This document shows, piece by piece, positions 1 through 12,276 of a stretch of DNA of 64,000 nucleotides. Position numbers and translations under genes: made by a program. Source of the DNA: Mesocentrotus franciscanus (lineage: Eukaryota; Echinodermata; Echinoidea; Camarodonta; Strongylocentrotidae); NCBI GenBank assembly GCA_037976565.1, contig CP137686.1, forward strand, positions 3,638,019-3,702,018, read 5' to 3'. A model generated the notes under the pieces. That model saw only the letters and a program-made list of their open reading frames with translations. It was not told the DNA's origin and ran no database searches. Numbering within the stretch: position 1 is the stretch's first letter; every line of letters starts with the position of its first letter.

Positions 1-884
1 GAAGATTCATGAAAAGACTGGAAACTACAACTATATCGGAGGTGTACGCATGCGCTGTTTGCTTCACCGCGCTCACAGGCCATGCATGCATACCATATAT
101 GGAAAATGCGTCATCGATCAGCTGTATTTACGCTGTGGCTAAGGCAATCTAGTAAAGTTGATTGAGCTGAGTTACAATTACAGCAAAGAACTCCACCATA
201 TTTTCACAGCTAGTACAGATACTTATTTATTTATAAGTCATTGTTTTGCTAAATTTCGAGTTTTTCGACCACACATCAGCATGTTTTACTCGCATCATTA
301 CAAAGACCAAACTGTCGATGCTTCGATCATGAGATTCATACAAACACACCCGAGTCCAGAGCACACAGTGCAGTCCTGCACGTATCTACGGTGATGTGAC
401 TACAATTCACCAGCACGAACCCTTATAGATGGGACTAGTCCTACGCTTCGCGAACGTTTTGCCCTGGGTTCGTTGATGACATTGCCTTCGATTTTTCCAG
501 ACATAACCGAGTGACGTAAAATCATGAAAAGATATTCGGAGGAGAGCTTTAATATACTTTGATTTATCAGCTCCAACAGTCTCGATCTTGAGCAATGATG
601 GAAAATATGAAAAATACTGCAATGTTTTCAGTGAAAAAAACACAAAAAATGGCGCTTCGTTTCGCACAGTTTTCCCTTTTAAAAATAGGATTTGACAACT
701 AACTGCAATATTTATGAGTTAGAAAAACTCTTCTTCTTCAATTTGACGCTTTAATCATTTCATTTGGTGGTTTCTAAAGCGAGATATTACAGTTTAGCTG
801 AGACTCTTTTGTAGCGGTTAAGCGTAAACAAGTTGTTTACTTTATGCAAATTAGGCTTCAAGGACGAAAGCTTTCGCACCGTTA
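1..884. other. Intergenic, no supported feature
   Basis: Open frames here are short, overlap on both strands and show no recognisable domain or splice-consistent signal. Confidence 0.6.
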
Positions 885-962
885 ATTATACACTGGCCCC
901 GTGCCTGTTTAAGGTAATGTGACATCCTTTTAAGGCACTGCCGGGCACGGGCCAGTGCCTTG
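885..962. repeat. Short hairpin palindrome
   Basis: CACTGGCCCCGTGCC and GGGCACGGGCCAGTGCC form an imperfect 15-bp stem with a loop of about 40 bases. Probably the remains of a small inverted-repeat element. Confidence 0.5.
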
Positions 963-1164
963 AAAGAATGGCACACGTGGCAGTCCACTACGTCGACGTG
1001 CAAATCTAAAAGTCCCTAATACTACCTAACTATTTACGTGGCCTATATATGTACAGTAGCTTTCAGGCTGCCAGCTTTTGTCATTTCTTTTCCTATTAAT
1101 CTTCACCTCGACAAATGAAGAGACATGAATAAATACATATAGTATACTGAAGTTTAAAAAAAAA

Positions 1165-1320
1165 GGGGGCATTCACTGACTGGAATTAATTCCTTGAAAT
1201 GCTAGAGCGCCATAATGGCAGCCATGTAAAAACCGGGGTAATAATTGTGGAGCACCAGGAGTGTCAAGTCTGACAGACATGAGGGCTATACAAGAACCGG
1301 CTATTATTATTACTATTTAT
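1165..1320 (+). mobile_element. SINE 3' fragment
   Basis: Contains ggaattaattccttgaaatg, ctagagcgcc and a TTATTATTA tail, matching the 3' half of the full SINE at 58899-59165. The tRNA-like head is absent. Confidence 0.6.
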
Positions 1321-1753
1321 ACTTTACACATTAAAATCTAAGCTCCTTTTCCAATCAAGCTTTTTTTACTAAGGCCATTATAGTGGTCAATAGAGACAGG
1401 TGTCCTTTCTAGTGCGGTTCAATAATATATATATTTCTTCCTTGTGACAAAATACTTTGTAGGTGACCACTACAGGCAGTTGCCCTCTATAAGAGCTTAC
1501 GTAAGCTTCGTTCAGGTATGATGCTGCAAATCGCTGCTTTTTTATTTCTTATGCCATCAAGCCGCTTCACATTCCTAGATCTTATAAACACAGAGCTCAG
1601 TGAATAAGCATAGGACCTTTGTGTTGCGTAGAGATGCCATTCTTTTGCACCTTTTCAAAAACGTGACATTATTTTTTTTTTGCGGTGGCTTACCATGTCA
1701 TGTCTGAACGAGCTTTACGCCAGGTTTGACTTGAGGCCTACATGTAGGAGTTA

Positions 1754-2157
1754 GGGTGCGTTCAAACGACACTTTTTCACCCTAGAAACGCGGTTTTCAA
1801 AGACGTTTAGTTTAAAACACGGTTGCGTTCAAGCGATTTCAAGTGATTTTTCATCGGTCGTAAAAATAAACGCGTTTAAAAGCGCAAACATGAAATGCTC
1901 AAAAAGATGCGTTTTGTACGCTAAAAATCACTTGAACGCAACAGAGATCTCAATCATGATTCTATGACGTCAGTATCTATTATATATATTATCGTTATCT
2001 ATATCTATTCTTCCTGGATGGGCTTGAAATGAGCGAGAATCAGCGTTGATGGAAAATCGCTTGAACGATCTCCCGCAGTAACCGTGTTTTGTAACGGCAT
2101 TTTGATTTGTGATTCACGTTTGTGATTCTAGCTTTTAAAAATCGCTTGAATGCACCA
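1754..2157. mobile_element. MITE with GGGTGCGTTCAA-type TIRs
   Basis: The left end GGGTGCGTTCAAACGA (from 1754) is inverted at the right end as TCGCTTGAATGCACCA (to 2157). TA lies on both sides, consistent with a TA target duplication. Subterminal copies of atcacttgaacgca are present. No coding capacity. Confidence 0.65.
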
Positions 2158-2970
2158 TAAGTAGTAGCTACATGTGAATTTTTTTTTAGAGAATTCAATA
2201 CTAGGCCTACAAACATACATGTATTCATGTACCCGTATGGAGGAGGATCAAAGAAAACATAGATAAAGCAGATAGGTATGTTGAAACAAACTAGACGGTG
2301 AAGACTGAAGTGGGTATCTGTCAGTGTCCTACTATGAATGAGGATGCTGTGGAAGTATTGGGAAGTTAAAATTCCCATGGGCCAGCGACAGATTACAACA
2401 TACATGTATGTATGGAGATCTCAATGAATCAACCGTACCCATGTACATGTAGGCCTTCATGTAGGCCCTGCTCGTAGAAAACAAAGAGAGCACTATGCCG
2501 CTCGGAAGAACACAATTCCCCTCTGATAAAACTGTACTAAACTGATACAGTGAAACAATGAGGACTGACACATAAATCATGGCCTTTACAATCCTCTCTC
2601 GGCTCTATCCGTGGATGTTATTCTATTCAATTATCATTCAGTTGTTACTGTTAAGGGCAATTAAGCACATGTCCATTCTGTATCGCGAAACAGCCTCTGA
2701 GCATAGGTTGAATACTTAAGTCTCTCTCTGACAATGTCTGTAGGCCTACGTGTAATACAAGCTCTCTGAATCTTAACCTCTATCTCCATCAGCTACCTTC
2801 CACTCGATTGTCCTCCTGTCTACACTAAACAGCAAACCAACCAACCACTCCCCCACTCTCTCTCTCTCTCTCTCCCAAAAAGGGGCATTAATCCACTTTT
2901 GTCATATTAAGAGGCCCTAGTTCGCATGCAGGCACAAAGCCACAAACCCTTGTCAGTTGCCGCGTGTAAA

Positions 2971-3865
2971 AGTGTCTACGCTTCAAGACTAGGCTGACGG
3001 CATACTGCATAGGCTCCATACTCTAGCTGCTCTGGACAATTTGACATGCACAGCCAGAGACCGACGGAGCTAGGCTCTGCTCAAGGCTTTAGGGATTGTG
3101 GTAGTGTCACATGAGAGTTTGTGCTTCCAGACTAAAGAGACCCTAACCCTAAACCATTCATATTCCAAGATTGCTTTGTACACTGTACACTGAATACTGG
3201 GCATGTACAATGTACCGGTATGTATACAGGATCCATTAGTTAGCCATTGCCATAGACCGACCAGAGAAACACAAACAGATGCACCGTACTACCGGTACAT
3301 TGAATCACTAAGGAAAAAGGCTTGATCTCTATCAGGGTCACATACCACAAGAGCAAATCATACAGAAATCCTCAGTCTGGAAGGTAAAATCAGCAAGAAG
3401 ACATGGTGAAGGTGTCGGTGCGAACAAAGCTCATGCTGTACATAACAGTGTCTGCACTTTGAGACTAGGCTGACGGCATACTGCATAGGCTCTGTACTTA
3501 AGCTGCTCTGGACAATTCAACATGCACAGCCAGAGACTGACGGAGCTAGGCTCTGCTCAAGGCTTTAGGGATTGTGGTAGTGTCGAATGGGAGTCTGTGC
3601 TTGCACAGACTTAAGAGGCCCTAACCCTAAACCATTCATATTCCAAGATTGATAAATACACTGTACATGCATGCTGGGTATGGTTACAGGATCCATAAGT
3701 TGGTCATTGCAATAGAAGGAACAGAGAAACACAAACAGATGCAATGTAGGTTGGTTCAATTAGGGAAAAAGGCTTGATCTCTAAAGGGTCACATACCGCA
3801 CAAGAGCAAATCACACAGAAATCCTCAGTCTTGAAGTAAAATCAGTAAAAAGAAATAGTGTGGAT
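2971..3865. repeat. Diverged tandem duplication, about 450 bp x 2
   Basis: Copy 1 starts at 2971 (agtgtctacgcttcaagact) and copy 2 at 3447 (agtgtctgcactttgagact), a 476-bp offset. Long shared blocks include gctaggctctgctcaaggct and a ccctaaccctaaacc motif in each copy (about 3140 and 3617). Identity looks to be near 80-85%, with indels. No coding signal. Confidence 0.8.
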
Positions 3866-4587
3866 GTACATTTAGGTGAGTGAACAATGTGCATTCTACT
3901 CACACAGTTCAGCAGAACATAGAGGAAGTAAAATGTTCATAAACCATGTTCCTAAATTTCTCCACCCCCTCACCCTTTCGTTCTTGCAATGCTATATTGC
4001 AGAGATTAAGTGTGTATTGCTATTTCAGAATTTTTTTAAAGAAATAAAACAAAACCTGTGCAAGATCAACCTTTCTGCCTCACTCACCTGTAAACACACC
4101 TAGTCCCTCCGATGTTTGACATGTAAATATATCTGAAGGTGCCCTTCTAAATATTCTCATTGTTGTGTGCTTTCCCAAATCTTTACCTACTCTACACATG
4201 CATGTTCATTGTATGTACATTGTATGTCCGGGTAAATACATGGGGCACTGTGGAAGTCTAGTCAATGATGCATACAGTTCTATTGTTATGGAGTTACCCC
4301 CTTCCTCCACTTGTACAGGTACCCCTATTGGAGTATTAAAAACCAGGTCAAGAGGGTCCTCATCCTGGACCCCATTCACACTTGAAAATTATCCACCTGG
4401 ATGACCGATCTTGATTACATCACATTACAGACCCTTGTCACACACAGACGCAGGTGGGGCCAGCACTGGGGGTCTCAACTAACACAAGACCTGTGGTGCA
4501 TGAACACACAGATATACATGTATGTAGGGCCGGGCCCTCACGGTCTCAGTCAAACTCAAGACCATTGTTACATGCAGATATGTACAG

Positions 4588-5169
4588 TAAGGCTGCGACA
4601 AGTAGTCGAATACTCGAATACTCGCACTGTTGACAGCTACTCGAGTACGATTTTTCGTACTCTAATACTCGGCCGCCATTATTTTATTTTTTATTTTTTT
4701 CCCCCGTTCACCTGGCACTGTCCAGGCCGACGGTCACCCATGCCAGAAGAGCACCGGCATGGTCCCGTGGGTAAAAATGTTTCCCAGCTCAATCATACAC
4801 AAGGTGTCACTGTCAACACACCACTCAGAAACTGGGACCAAATCTCCGGATTTCTGTTTGGACTCGGAGGAATATTTGCCTGTCATCTTTAGTTTTAAAA
4901 ATAACATTGTTTCAATTATTTGTCAAAAATTCAAAAGCACAAATAGGCGCTTTCAACAGCAACTTGAAGTAAAATCGCGAAGGTTTTCAGAGACGAACCT
5001 TCGTACTGTTCGTAGTATGGTGTTGGCAAAAAAAAATGAAAAATGAAAAAAAAATTCAAAAAATTCAAAAAAATTCAAAAAAAAAACATGGCGTCTGAGT
5101 ATTCGAGTATTCGCGGGCAAGGCTGGGAGTGTACTCGAGTACCTCATTACACGGTTATGCACAGCCCTA
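4588..5169. mobile_element. hAT-type MITE with 8-bp target site duplication
   Basis: Perfect direct repeats ATGTACAG lie at 4580-4587 and 5170-5177. The termini are TAAGGCTGCGAC and the inverse of TAGGGCTGTGCA. Just inside are inverted copies of a cgaatactcgaatactcg-type sequence (4607-4625; 5097-5113) and ctactcgagtac. An 8-bp duplication and a TAGGGCTG-like end are typical of hAT elements. The interior has no intact transposase. Confidence 0.9.
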
Positions 5170-5177
5170 ATGTACAG

Positions 5178-7577
5178 TATGTAGTACCAGACCCTATGGG
5201 CATCTCGGACCCATTGCATAAGGACAAAGTTCCTTGACATCCCCCTTAAGTCCATTTTAATGTATATACAGGGAAGTATTTCCTCATTACTGTTCCAATG
5301 TTAATACCACAATCACACCAATGAGAAACGACATCAGACCGTCAACAAACAAAAGAGAGAGGAAGTTACCCCGAATGGCAAAAATCGGTTGATTTGGAGT
5401 CAGTTTGAGGAGATGAACGAGGTACATGTAGAAAACAGGCTTTGACAGGAGAATCAGCATCCCCTCATTCAGACTGAGATTTCAAGCTTGAGATAACTTG
5501 AATGTTTGATAGTCCCCTCCATTTCTACATGTATCGACTATCGACCCACCACCTCCTCCTCCTCCCGTCCCCCCTTTTTTTTCATTCACAGACAAAGTGA
5601 GAAACCATGTCTTTGTTCCAACTTTATAGTACCATTCATAGGCATTCACCTATCCCTTCATCAGGGCCCACTCTAACCTATTCTGTTGGAGATCCAGATC
5701 AAAATTTGTAAGTCTGTATGCGTTGAACCCCATGTATACATTTTGAAACTTTGGGGTCCGAGGACTGGAGCTAGATTTAGGGTGCCCAAGTTTCCTAGGC
5801 GCCTGTTACTTTCGAGCCCCGCCTACATGTACATGTAAATACCTGTAGCATCCCTACAGTCTCAACAATCACATATCATAACTCTCTCCTACCCTCCCCT
5901 TACATACATGTGCATGTACATACTCTGCCTCTTTCTCGCTCATGTTTTACCAATTCTAAATACAAATTCAAGTTCAAGTTCAAATTCAAATTCAAACTAA
6001 AAACCATTCCTGCTTATTTAAGAGGCGTACATGTACATGTATATTGGCTTCACTGACACCATCCCCCAGCCTACATGTATCTATGTAATTTAGCAGCACC
6101 TTCACACAGCAACAAGTTCACTTCAAATAATCTTAACAATATAACCATATAACCATAGGCATATATACCATATAAGCACAGCATGTGTGTGATTGTTTGT
6201 TAATTATTTGTTGAAGTTTGGGGGTTGTGTATTTTTTTTTCTCAAAATTTTTTTTTATGCAACAGTAATCCATAACACAGGAAAACAAGTATTAGCTGAT
6301 CACATTTTATATCACGTATGTACACAGTATGTACAACTCTATGTATACAAGCATCCTACCGCAAAACCATGTTGAAATTAAGCCAACTCGATTTCAAGAA
6401 AACATCATAAAAATGCCCATATTACCCTCTGAGAGTTTTATAAATACAAGTTAACATGACATACATGTATGGAGGCTAGCATTATTATTACTGTATAAAT
6501 TTACATGCACATAAATGTAAATTAATTAATTAATTGTGTTCATGTAGGCCTACAACGGATAACTTTTTATTGATTTGATCTCAGTCTTTCCCAAATCTCT
6601 TAAAATATGCAATGTCCAAAATAACACACAAAATGATATCCAAATCGAATTCCATCCATTTAGAAAATTCCTATGAATCATGCCTTATTTTTCATTAGTG
6701 GGGGAACTGGGCAATTTCAAACAAATACCCCCTGAAAGTCTTCAACAACATTGAATATTTCTTTATTAATATCAGCTTATACCGTTCTTTTTTCATGGGG
6801 ACTGAACTCCTAACACTACTCTCATAGGCCTTCTAATACTAGCCTCAAACTGCCCGAGGGAGGGCGGTGGGGGACAATTTTTTTGTTGTGGTTATCACTA
6901 TTGTTGTTATCATTGAAAATTTGAAAAGAAAGTTGTAAGAGAAAATATACTTTTCGAGCCTATGGTCTTATGAACCTTGACATTACTTATAAAACGTTGC
7001 ATTAGACTGAAACCATTTGCTAAATTTGGCCGTTCTGTGTCATGAACCTTACGACAAATTGTGAAGGGCTGGATACCTTAGAAAATGTTGGTATTTACAG
7101 ATACCGGTAGCTGGATTTAATGGGGACCAATCACCCAAAAGAAGTCATTTGAACTTTTGTTAGATGACATGAAATCCCTTCAAAAACAAGCCCTTCATTA
7201 ATTTTATGTTTAAGGATTAATAAGTATATGAGGGGGAAAATTATTTATGTACTTATTATCCTTAACCATAAAATTGATAAAGGTCTAGTTTTTGGACGCA
7301 TTTTGTCTTCTTGAAAATCAAGGCACACAAGAACTGCCCACACACACAGCGGGTAACTTTAGGGTACTTCTACGACATGAATTTAAGAGACTTGCGCATC
7401 AACTAACAAATCTACCCACTTGTTGGATTTACCTATGCTTAATAGAGTGTACACTACATCATCATGTCAAATTAGCAATAATCCCTGTATTTTAATTATT
7501 TTAAGAAGTAATAATTTATGCTGACTTTCATATACTGTAGTATTCCAGCAAGGCACCCCCAAAACAGAGCATAACGT
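5178..7577. other. Intergenic AT-rich DNA
   Basis: No coding signal. Notable are many TACATGTA palindromes and a short (ttcaaattcaaa)n stretch near 5970-5995. Confidence 0.6.
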
Positions 7578-7583
7578 TTTTAG

Positions 7584-7976
7584 CAGAGCTGCCAACCTCC
7601 AGTCAGTAATCAGTAATCACAAGGCTCAAAATCAGTAATTTGGGGAATAAATCAGTAATTTCCTATGCGGCGCTATGAATAAAAAAAAGAACAGCACGCC
7701 AACACTGCGCGGACGCATGCGCGCATGATTATCTGAAATTTTTTGTGATTTTACTCACACAAAGTTGCTAAATATTGATTTTCAGGTCATCACAACACAT
7801 CAGTTTTCCATTAAAAATTGGCTTCTATTAAGAGAATACTTGGATACTTTTCCGTCTTTCTCAGCGAGTGTTGGATGGCCGCCATACTGCACAGCACTCG
7901 CTAGTATAAATCATATTAACGCCAAAAAAAAAGGAAAAAAAAAAATACGGGAAATCCGTACTAGTTGGCAGCTCTG
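7584..7976. mobile_element. MITE with 13-bp TIRs and 6-bp target duplication
   Basis: The terminal inverted repeat CAGAGCTGCCAAC is at 7584-7596 and its complement at 7964-7976, flanked by TTTTAG at 7578-7583 and 7977-7982. The interior includes AATCAGTAAT repeats (7613-7655). No coding capacity; the 127-codon frame here is chance. Confidence 0.85.
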
Positions 7977-8596
7977 TTTTAGTGATTGGTGGAATTTTGA
8001 GTTTAGATACCAAGTGAAACTATTGAGACATGGGCAGACTTACAGGTACTCTGATCAATCATGTAGAGAAGCATATCCTGCCAAACACTTCAAGCCTCCA
8101 GATCAAATTTCTGAAAAAGAGACATGGAAATTAATAAATAAATTATAATAAATCCAATATCAAAGGACAGGGATATGATGTTCATGCTCTACCCCACTCC
8201 CCCCTCCTCCACCCCCCCCCCTCCTCCGCCCCCACCCAATTTTTGTTTTAAATCCCAAAGAGAGGCAACAGAACTGAGTTATCTAGTTGCGAAAGATGAG
8301 TAATACGACTCATTTTGCTGAGCGGATTTTGTGTTGCATTCCAGTAATTTTTAGATACACAAAATTTGGTGACATAAGACTTTCACGTTTTGTAATAATG
8401 CAGAAATTGTTTTTCACTGCAAGAAATCGTATGTGAACCTACTGTTTTGTTAATTGTGATTCTGGACGAATGGCAAAGTCTCATGAAGGCAAAAGTTTCT
8501 GGTTTTAGAGAATATCCAAGCTTCATTACTGTTTTTGATCACTGCAGCGTCATAATGGCTTATAAAGTTTAGCATCTGACTTTTTGCTTTACTCAG

Positions 8597-8995
8597 TAGA
8601 GGTGCACAGCCAATATGGGAAACTCTTTCCTATTTGGGAGACTGTCTCCATTGTCAGAGACATTTGTCAACAAGTTTGGCAGCTTAGTTGGGAGACAGCC
8701 TCTCATTTGGGGTACATATTTCCTTTATGTATATTTGCTGTAAGGGGATTGGCTTAGCTCATATTGAAAATGTGATGAGCAGATTCCTCATGACAAACTA
8801 CCCCTTTTTCTTTTTTTATAACATTTTTGTTTTGATCCAGACACAAAACCAATGGGCTCCTGACCTAAGAGAGGAAAAAAATCGACTGAAAATAAATGCC
8901 TTCTTGTTGGTGTTGTTTCTTTTGGTCCTTTTGTAAGCTAAATCTCCAATTTGGGAGACAGTATCTCGAGTGGGCGAGTCTACCAATTCGACCAT
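8597..8995. mobile_element. MITE copy 1 of an inverted pair (GAGGTGCA-type ends)
   Basis: The left end reads AGAGGTGCACAGCCAATATG followed by GGAGAC/GTCTCC subterminal motifs. The right end is eroded near 8990. The interior (about 8760-8960) is the reverse complement of about 9470-9690, with matching blocks such as gatgagcagattcctcatga. Confidence 0.7.
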
Positions 8996-9447
8996 GCCAA
9001 TCTATTGTTACATGCTTTACACGTCTGACCAGACATGAACAAATAAAAAAGATCTACATGTATGTCCACTTAGACACACATACAAGGTTACCATGAAACT
9101 CCAAATTTTTGTGTGCATGAAACGTTCATGAAACGTTCATGACTTTTGTAAGGAGTCCAGATTTGCCATAGTTAAATGCCACAAATACAATGCATTAACT
9201 GCTAGTACATGTTAGACTCTTGTTGGTGCATGTATCTGTATATCTGGTGAAATCACAGATGACCGCAATGCACGTCCAAGTTGAGTTTCGGGAGCATCAA
9301 AACGAATGGTTTCTGATAATGTCACAGGATTTGAGAGTATAAAACTACATTTTTGTCACAGTCGGCAATTCGCAAAAGTTTCATGGCGCAAAACTCTCTG
9401 GTTTTACATTAGTTATAGGACAACGACTAAATCACAACTTGTTTTCA

Positions 9448-9803
9448 TTGGTAGAGGCGCATGGCCGATTTGGGAGACTCTCTCCTATATTGGCAATTTG
9501 GCTTACAACAGAACAAAAGAAACAACATCAAAAACAAGTCAATTTTCCCCAGCCAAATGTTTTCCTCTCTGAGGTTAGGAGTTCATTGGTTTTGTGTGTG
9601 GATCATAACAAAAACTGTTATGAAAACAAAAGTAGCCGGTCATAAGGGGAAATTTTTCATGAGGAATCTGCTCATCATATTTTAAATTTTATTTTCATTT
9701 TGCACAATTTGCAGCAAATGTAAGTAAAAGAAATTGATATCTAAAAATGTTAGACTGTCTCCCACATAGAAGATGGTCTCCCATATTGGCCATGCACCTC
9801 TGC
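9448..9803. mobile_element. MITE copy 2 of an inverted pair
   Basis: Begins GGTAGAGGCGCATGGCCGAT and ends ATTGGCCATGCACCTCTGCA, which are inverted repeats of each other and of copy 1. It lies in opposite orientation to copy 1 with about 450 bases between, so the pair can form a long hairpin. The short open frames across it are chance. Confidence 0.75.
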
Positions 9804-12276
9804 AGTTCATGGACAAAATTGACCAAGCCCCACAAGCAGATGGCTCTATAAGTGTCTCTGCATTCTGACTACTTTCTTTGTCAAAAAATCATGGGATTTT
9901 GTTTATCTTCTTCCTCCTCAATTGTTTCTTCTTCTTCTTCTTTCTTTCTTTTCTTTTTAATAGTGAAGGACAATGTTTCAATTCTCAAACAGGGACCAGG
10001 GCCCAATTCCCAATTGCTATGGATCAGATAAAAATGTGGATACACACTCAGTTCTAGATCTACGATGATGGAGAAACCAAAAGCTTAATGCTCTTTGTTT
10101 CTAGCAACAACTTACGATGTCATTTAATTCAGTGGTTTAAGTACGGGAATTTTTTCCTACCTATCTTAGTTCTTCATATTCTGAAGCTAAATCTTAGACA
10201 AAATTAGGACAAACAAAATGGCGATAACACCCATTATCAACTTGATATTAATGTCTGTGTCAAATTTGCCATTTTGGGTGGACAAATTCAAATTGAAAGG
10301 GTCCGGTCCCAAACTTAAAGCTACGCACATGTATTAAACAAATGCAATTCTTGTTTTTCAGCTGATGGATGGGAATTTCACCCCGATTTGTAACTAATGA
10401 TAATTTTAAAAAATAAAGGAAAATTATTAATTCTTACATTTTTGCAAATATCAGTCATCAATGAGATTCTCAATCTCATCGACATTGCTCAGTCACAATC
10501 ACATCACTGACATCAGAACAGAAGATTGGCACATTGCATTGCACATATTTGCAGGGTGCATAGCTTGCCTTGACTTTAGTTTGAAACTCTACCTTACTTC
10601 TTTTTTTAAGGGTCTCCAGGTTCAGACAGAAAAGAAAGCAAGTGCAAAATTTGCATTGAACTTTATGCCATGTCCGTACACTGAGCTGCGCAATTGGTTA
10701 CATACACCATGCTGCAACATAAGCCGCATCATGAATCGCCAAAATTTGCCCGACAGTGCCCCGGCGATGCAGCGACGACACACATCGACAATACGCAGGC
10801 CTGTAAGCCACACACAGCCCTATGGCGCTGCCTGTGACCTCTGCACTACCTGCGTTGCAAGCATCCGGCAAATAAATGACAATTACATCACGAATAGACA
10901 AAGAAATTACATTCCAACTCATCATACATTCAACTAGTATACACTTGATTGTTTCATCTATGGATATAAGCCATCCTCTTAACTTTTTATAGCATTTAAT
11001 ACACAGAAATCTGACATTTATTGTAAAGTTTCTCACCTTATTCGTTGGTTTTCTACGGAAATCTAGAATGTAATAAGCTGCCCTCTAGAGCCTGTATCTA
11101 TCGCAATGATTGTACTGTGTACACAATATCAGTGCAGAGACAATAAGTTAATCATGAGAAAAAAAGAATAACGTTGGTATTATATTTTTTTTTAATTAAT
11201 TAATTCTAATGACAGGCGAAAGGCCTAGGAGAACAAAAATTGATAATTATGTTTGTTTATTCCTGTCAATTTAACACAACAAGTATATAAAGAAGTGCAA
11301 TCATGCATAATGTTTGTTCTGCATCACTGATAACGAACAAAAGATACAAGATTCATGATTAGGCTTGGTGGGTAAAATGCCCCCATTTCCACGGATAGGG
11401 GTGTCATGTATTGAAAGACATAAACCATATTAACGTGGTTTTATCATTGAATCGCTGTCGGATATGCATTTTTATTCATCTGGGGAATAAAAAATCCAGA
11501 CTAAAGGGGGCGTCCGACTTTTTAGGCAATCATGTTTGCCATTGTGCCGATGGCGAGCCCATTTTAGACGGTGGCCGAACTTGCGTGGCAGGGAGCAACC
11601 GCATCAAAATCATTTTGTTATGCTGTGTCCTGGCATGGACCTAGTAGCCTAGTAGCTGTAGTAGGTCCATGGTCATGAGATTATGATGGAAAATAAAAGG
11701 GGGCGCCACGATAGCGTGAGTTGACTCCGTCGGTTATATTACTGTACGCGTGTATATCTGTGTCTGCACATCAACCCACTAAACTCAACACTACTTTTGT
11801 ACAGAATTACATCCACACCATTGCACCCCCACGGCCACGAATGTTCAGGTCTAGATCCGCCCTGGTCACCCGGGGTAGTGTGCCGCTCTAATGGGTCACT
11901 TTCCCTAAACATGGGTCCCATTTTTAACAAAAATATTCCTAAACATGGGTCCGTTTTTTTCAAAATTGTGAAAAATGGGCTTTAATTGACCCTTAAAAAT
12001 GGGTAGGGGTTTCAAGGCTTCAGCGGCACACCCCTGCCCAAATCAAATCTGAGTACCCCCTCGGGCCTGGTCAGCCCGGAAAGCCCCCGAGAAGAAGAAG
12101 AAGAAGAAAAAATACTATTGGATGCAGCCGCTATACTGGAAGAAAAAAATTGTACATGTATATTCAAGAACATAAAGACGCATTGAATGGGAAGAAAGGG
12201 ACAATGGATGACAATACAAAGAGCAGATAAAAACGGTTCATGTTTGTAAAACAACCTCTGTGCATGATCCTTGCCT
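9804..12276. other. Intergenic, with a small CG-richer patch
   Basis: About 10660-10870 is richer in CG dinucleotides and has overlapping open frames of 158 (+) and 112 (-) codons with no recognisable domain. A CTT/TTC-rich patch lies at about 9905-9955. Confidence 0.5.

Noticed and set aside
3140..3160. Telomere repeats (CCCTAA)
   Set aside because: Only about two copies in each duplicate; interstitial and not an array.
10461..11036. Overlapping 158- and 112-codon frames in a CG-richer patch
   Set aside because: No recognisable motif on either strand and no splice-consistent neighbours; most likely chance.
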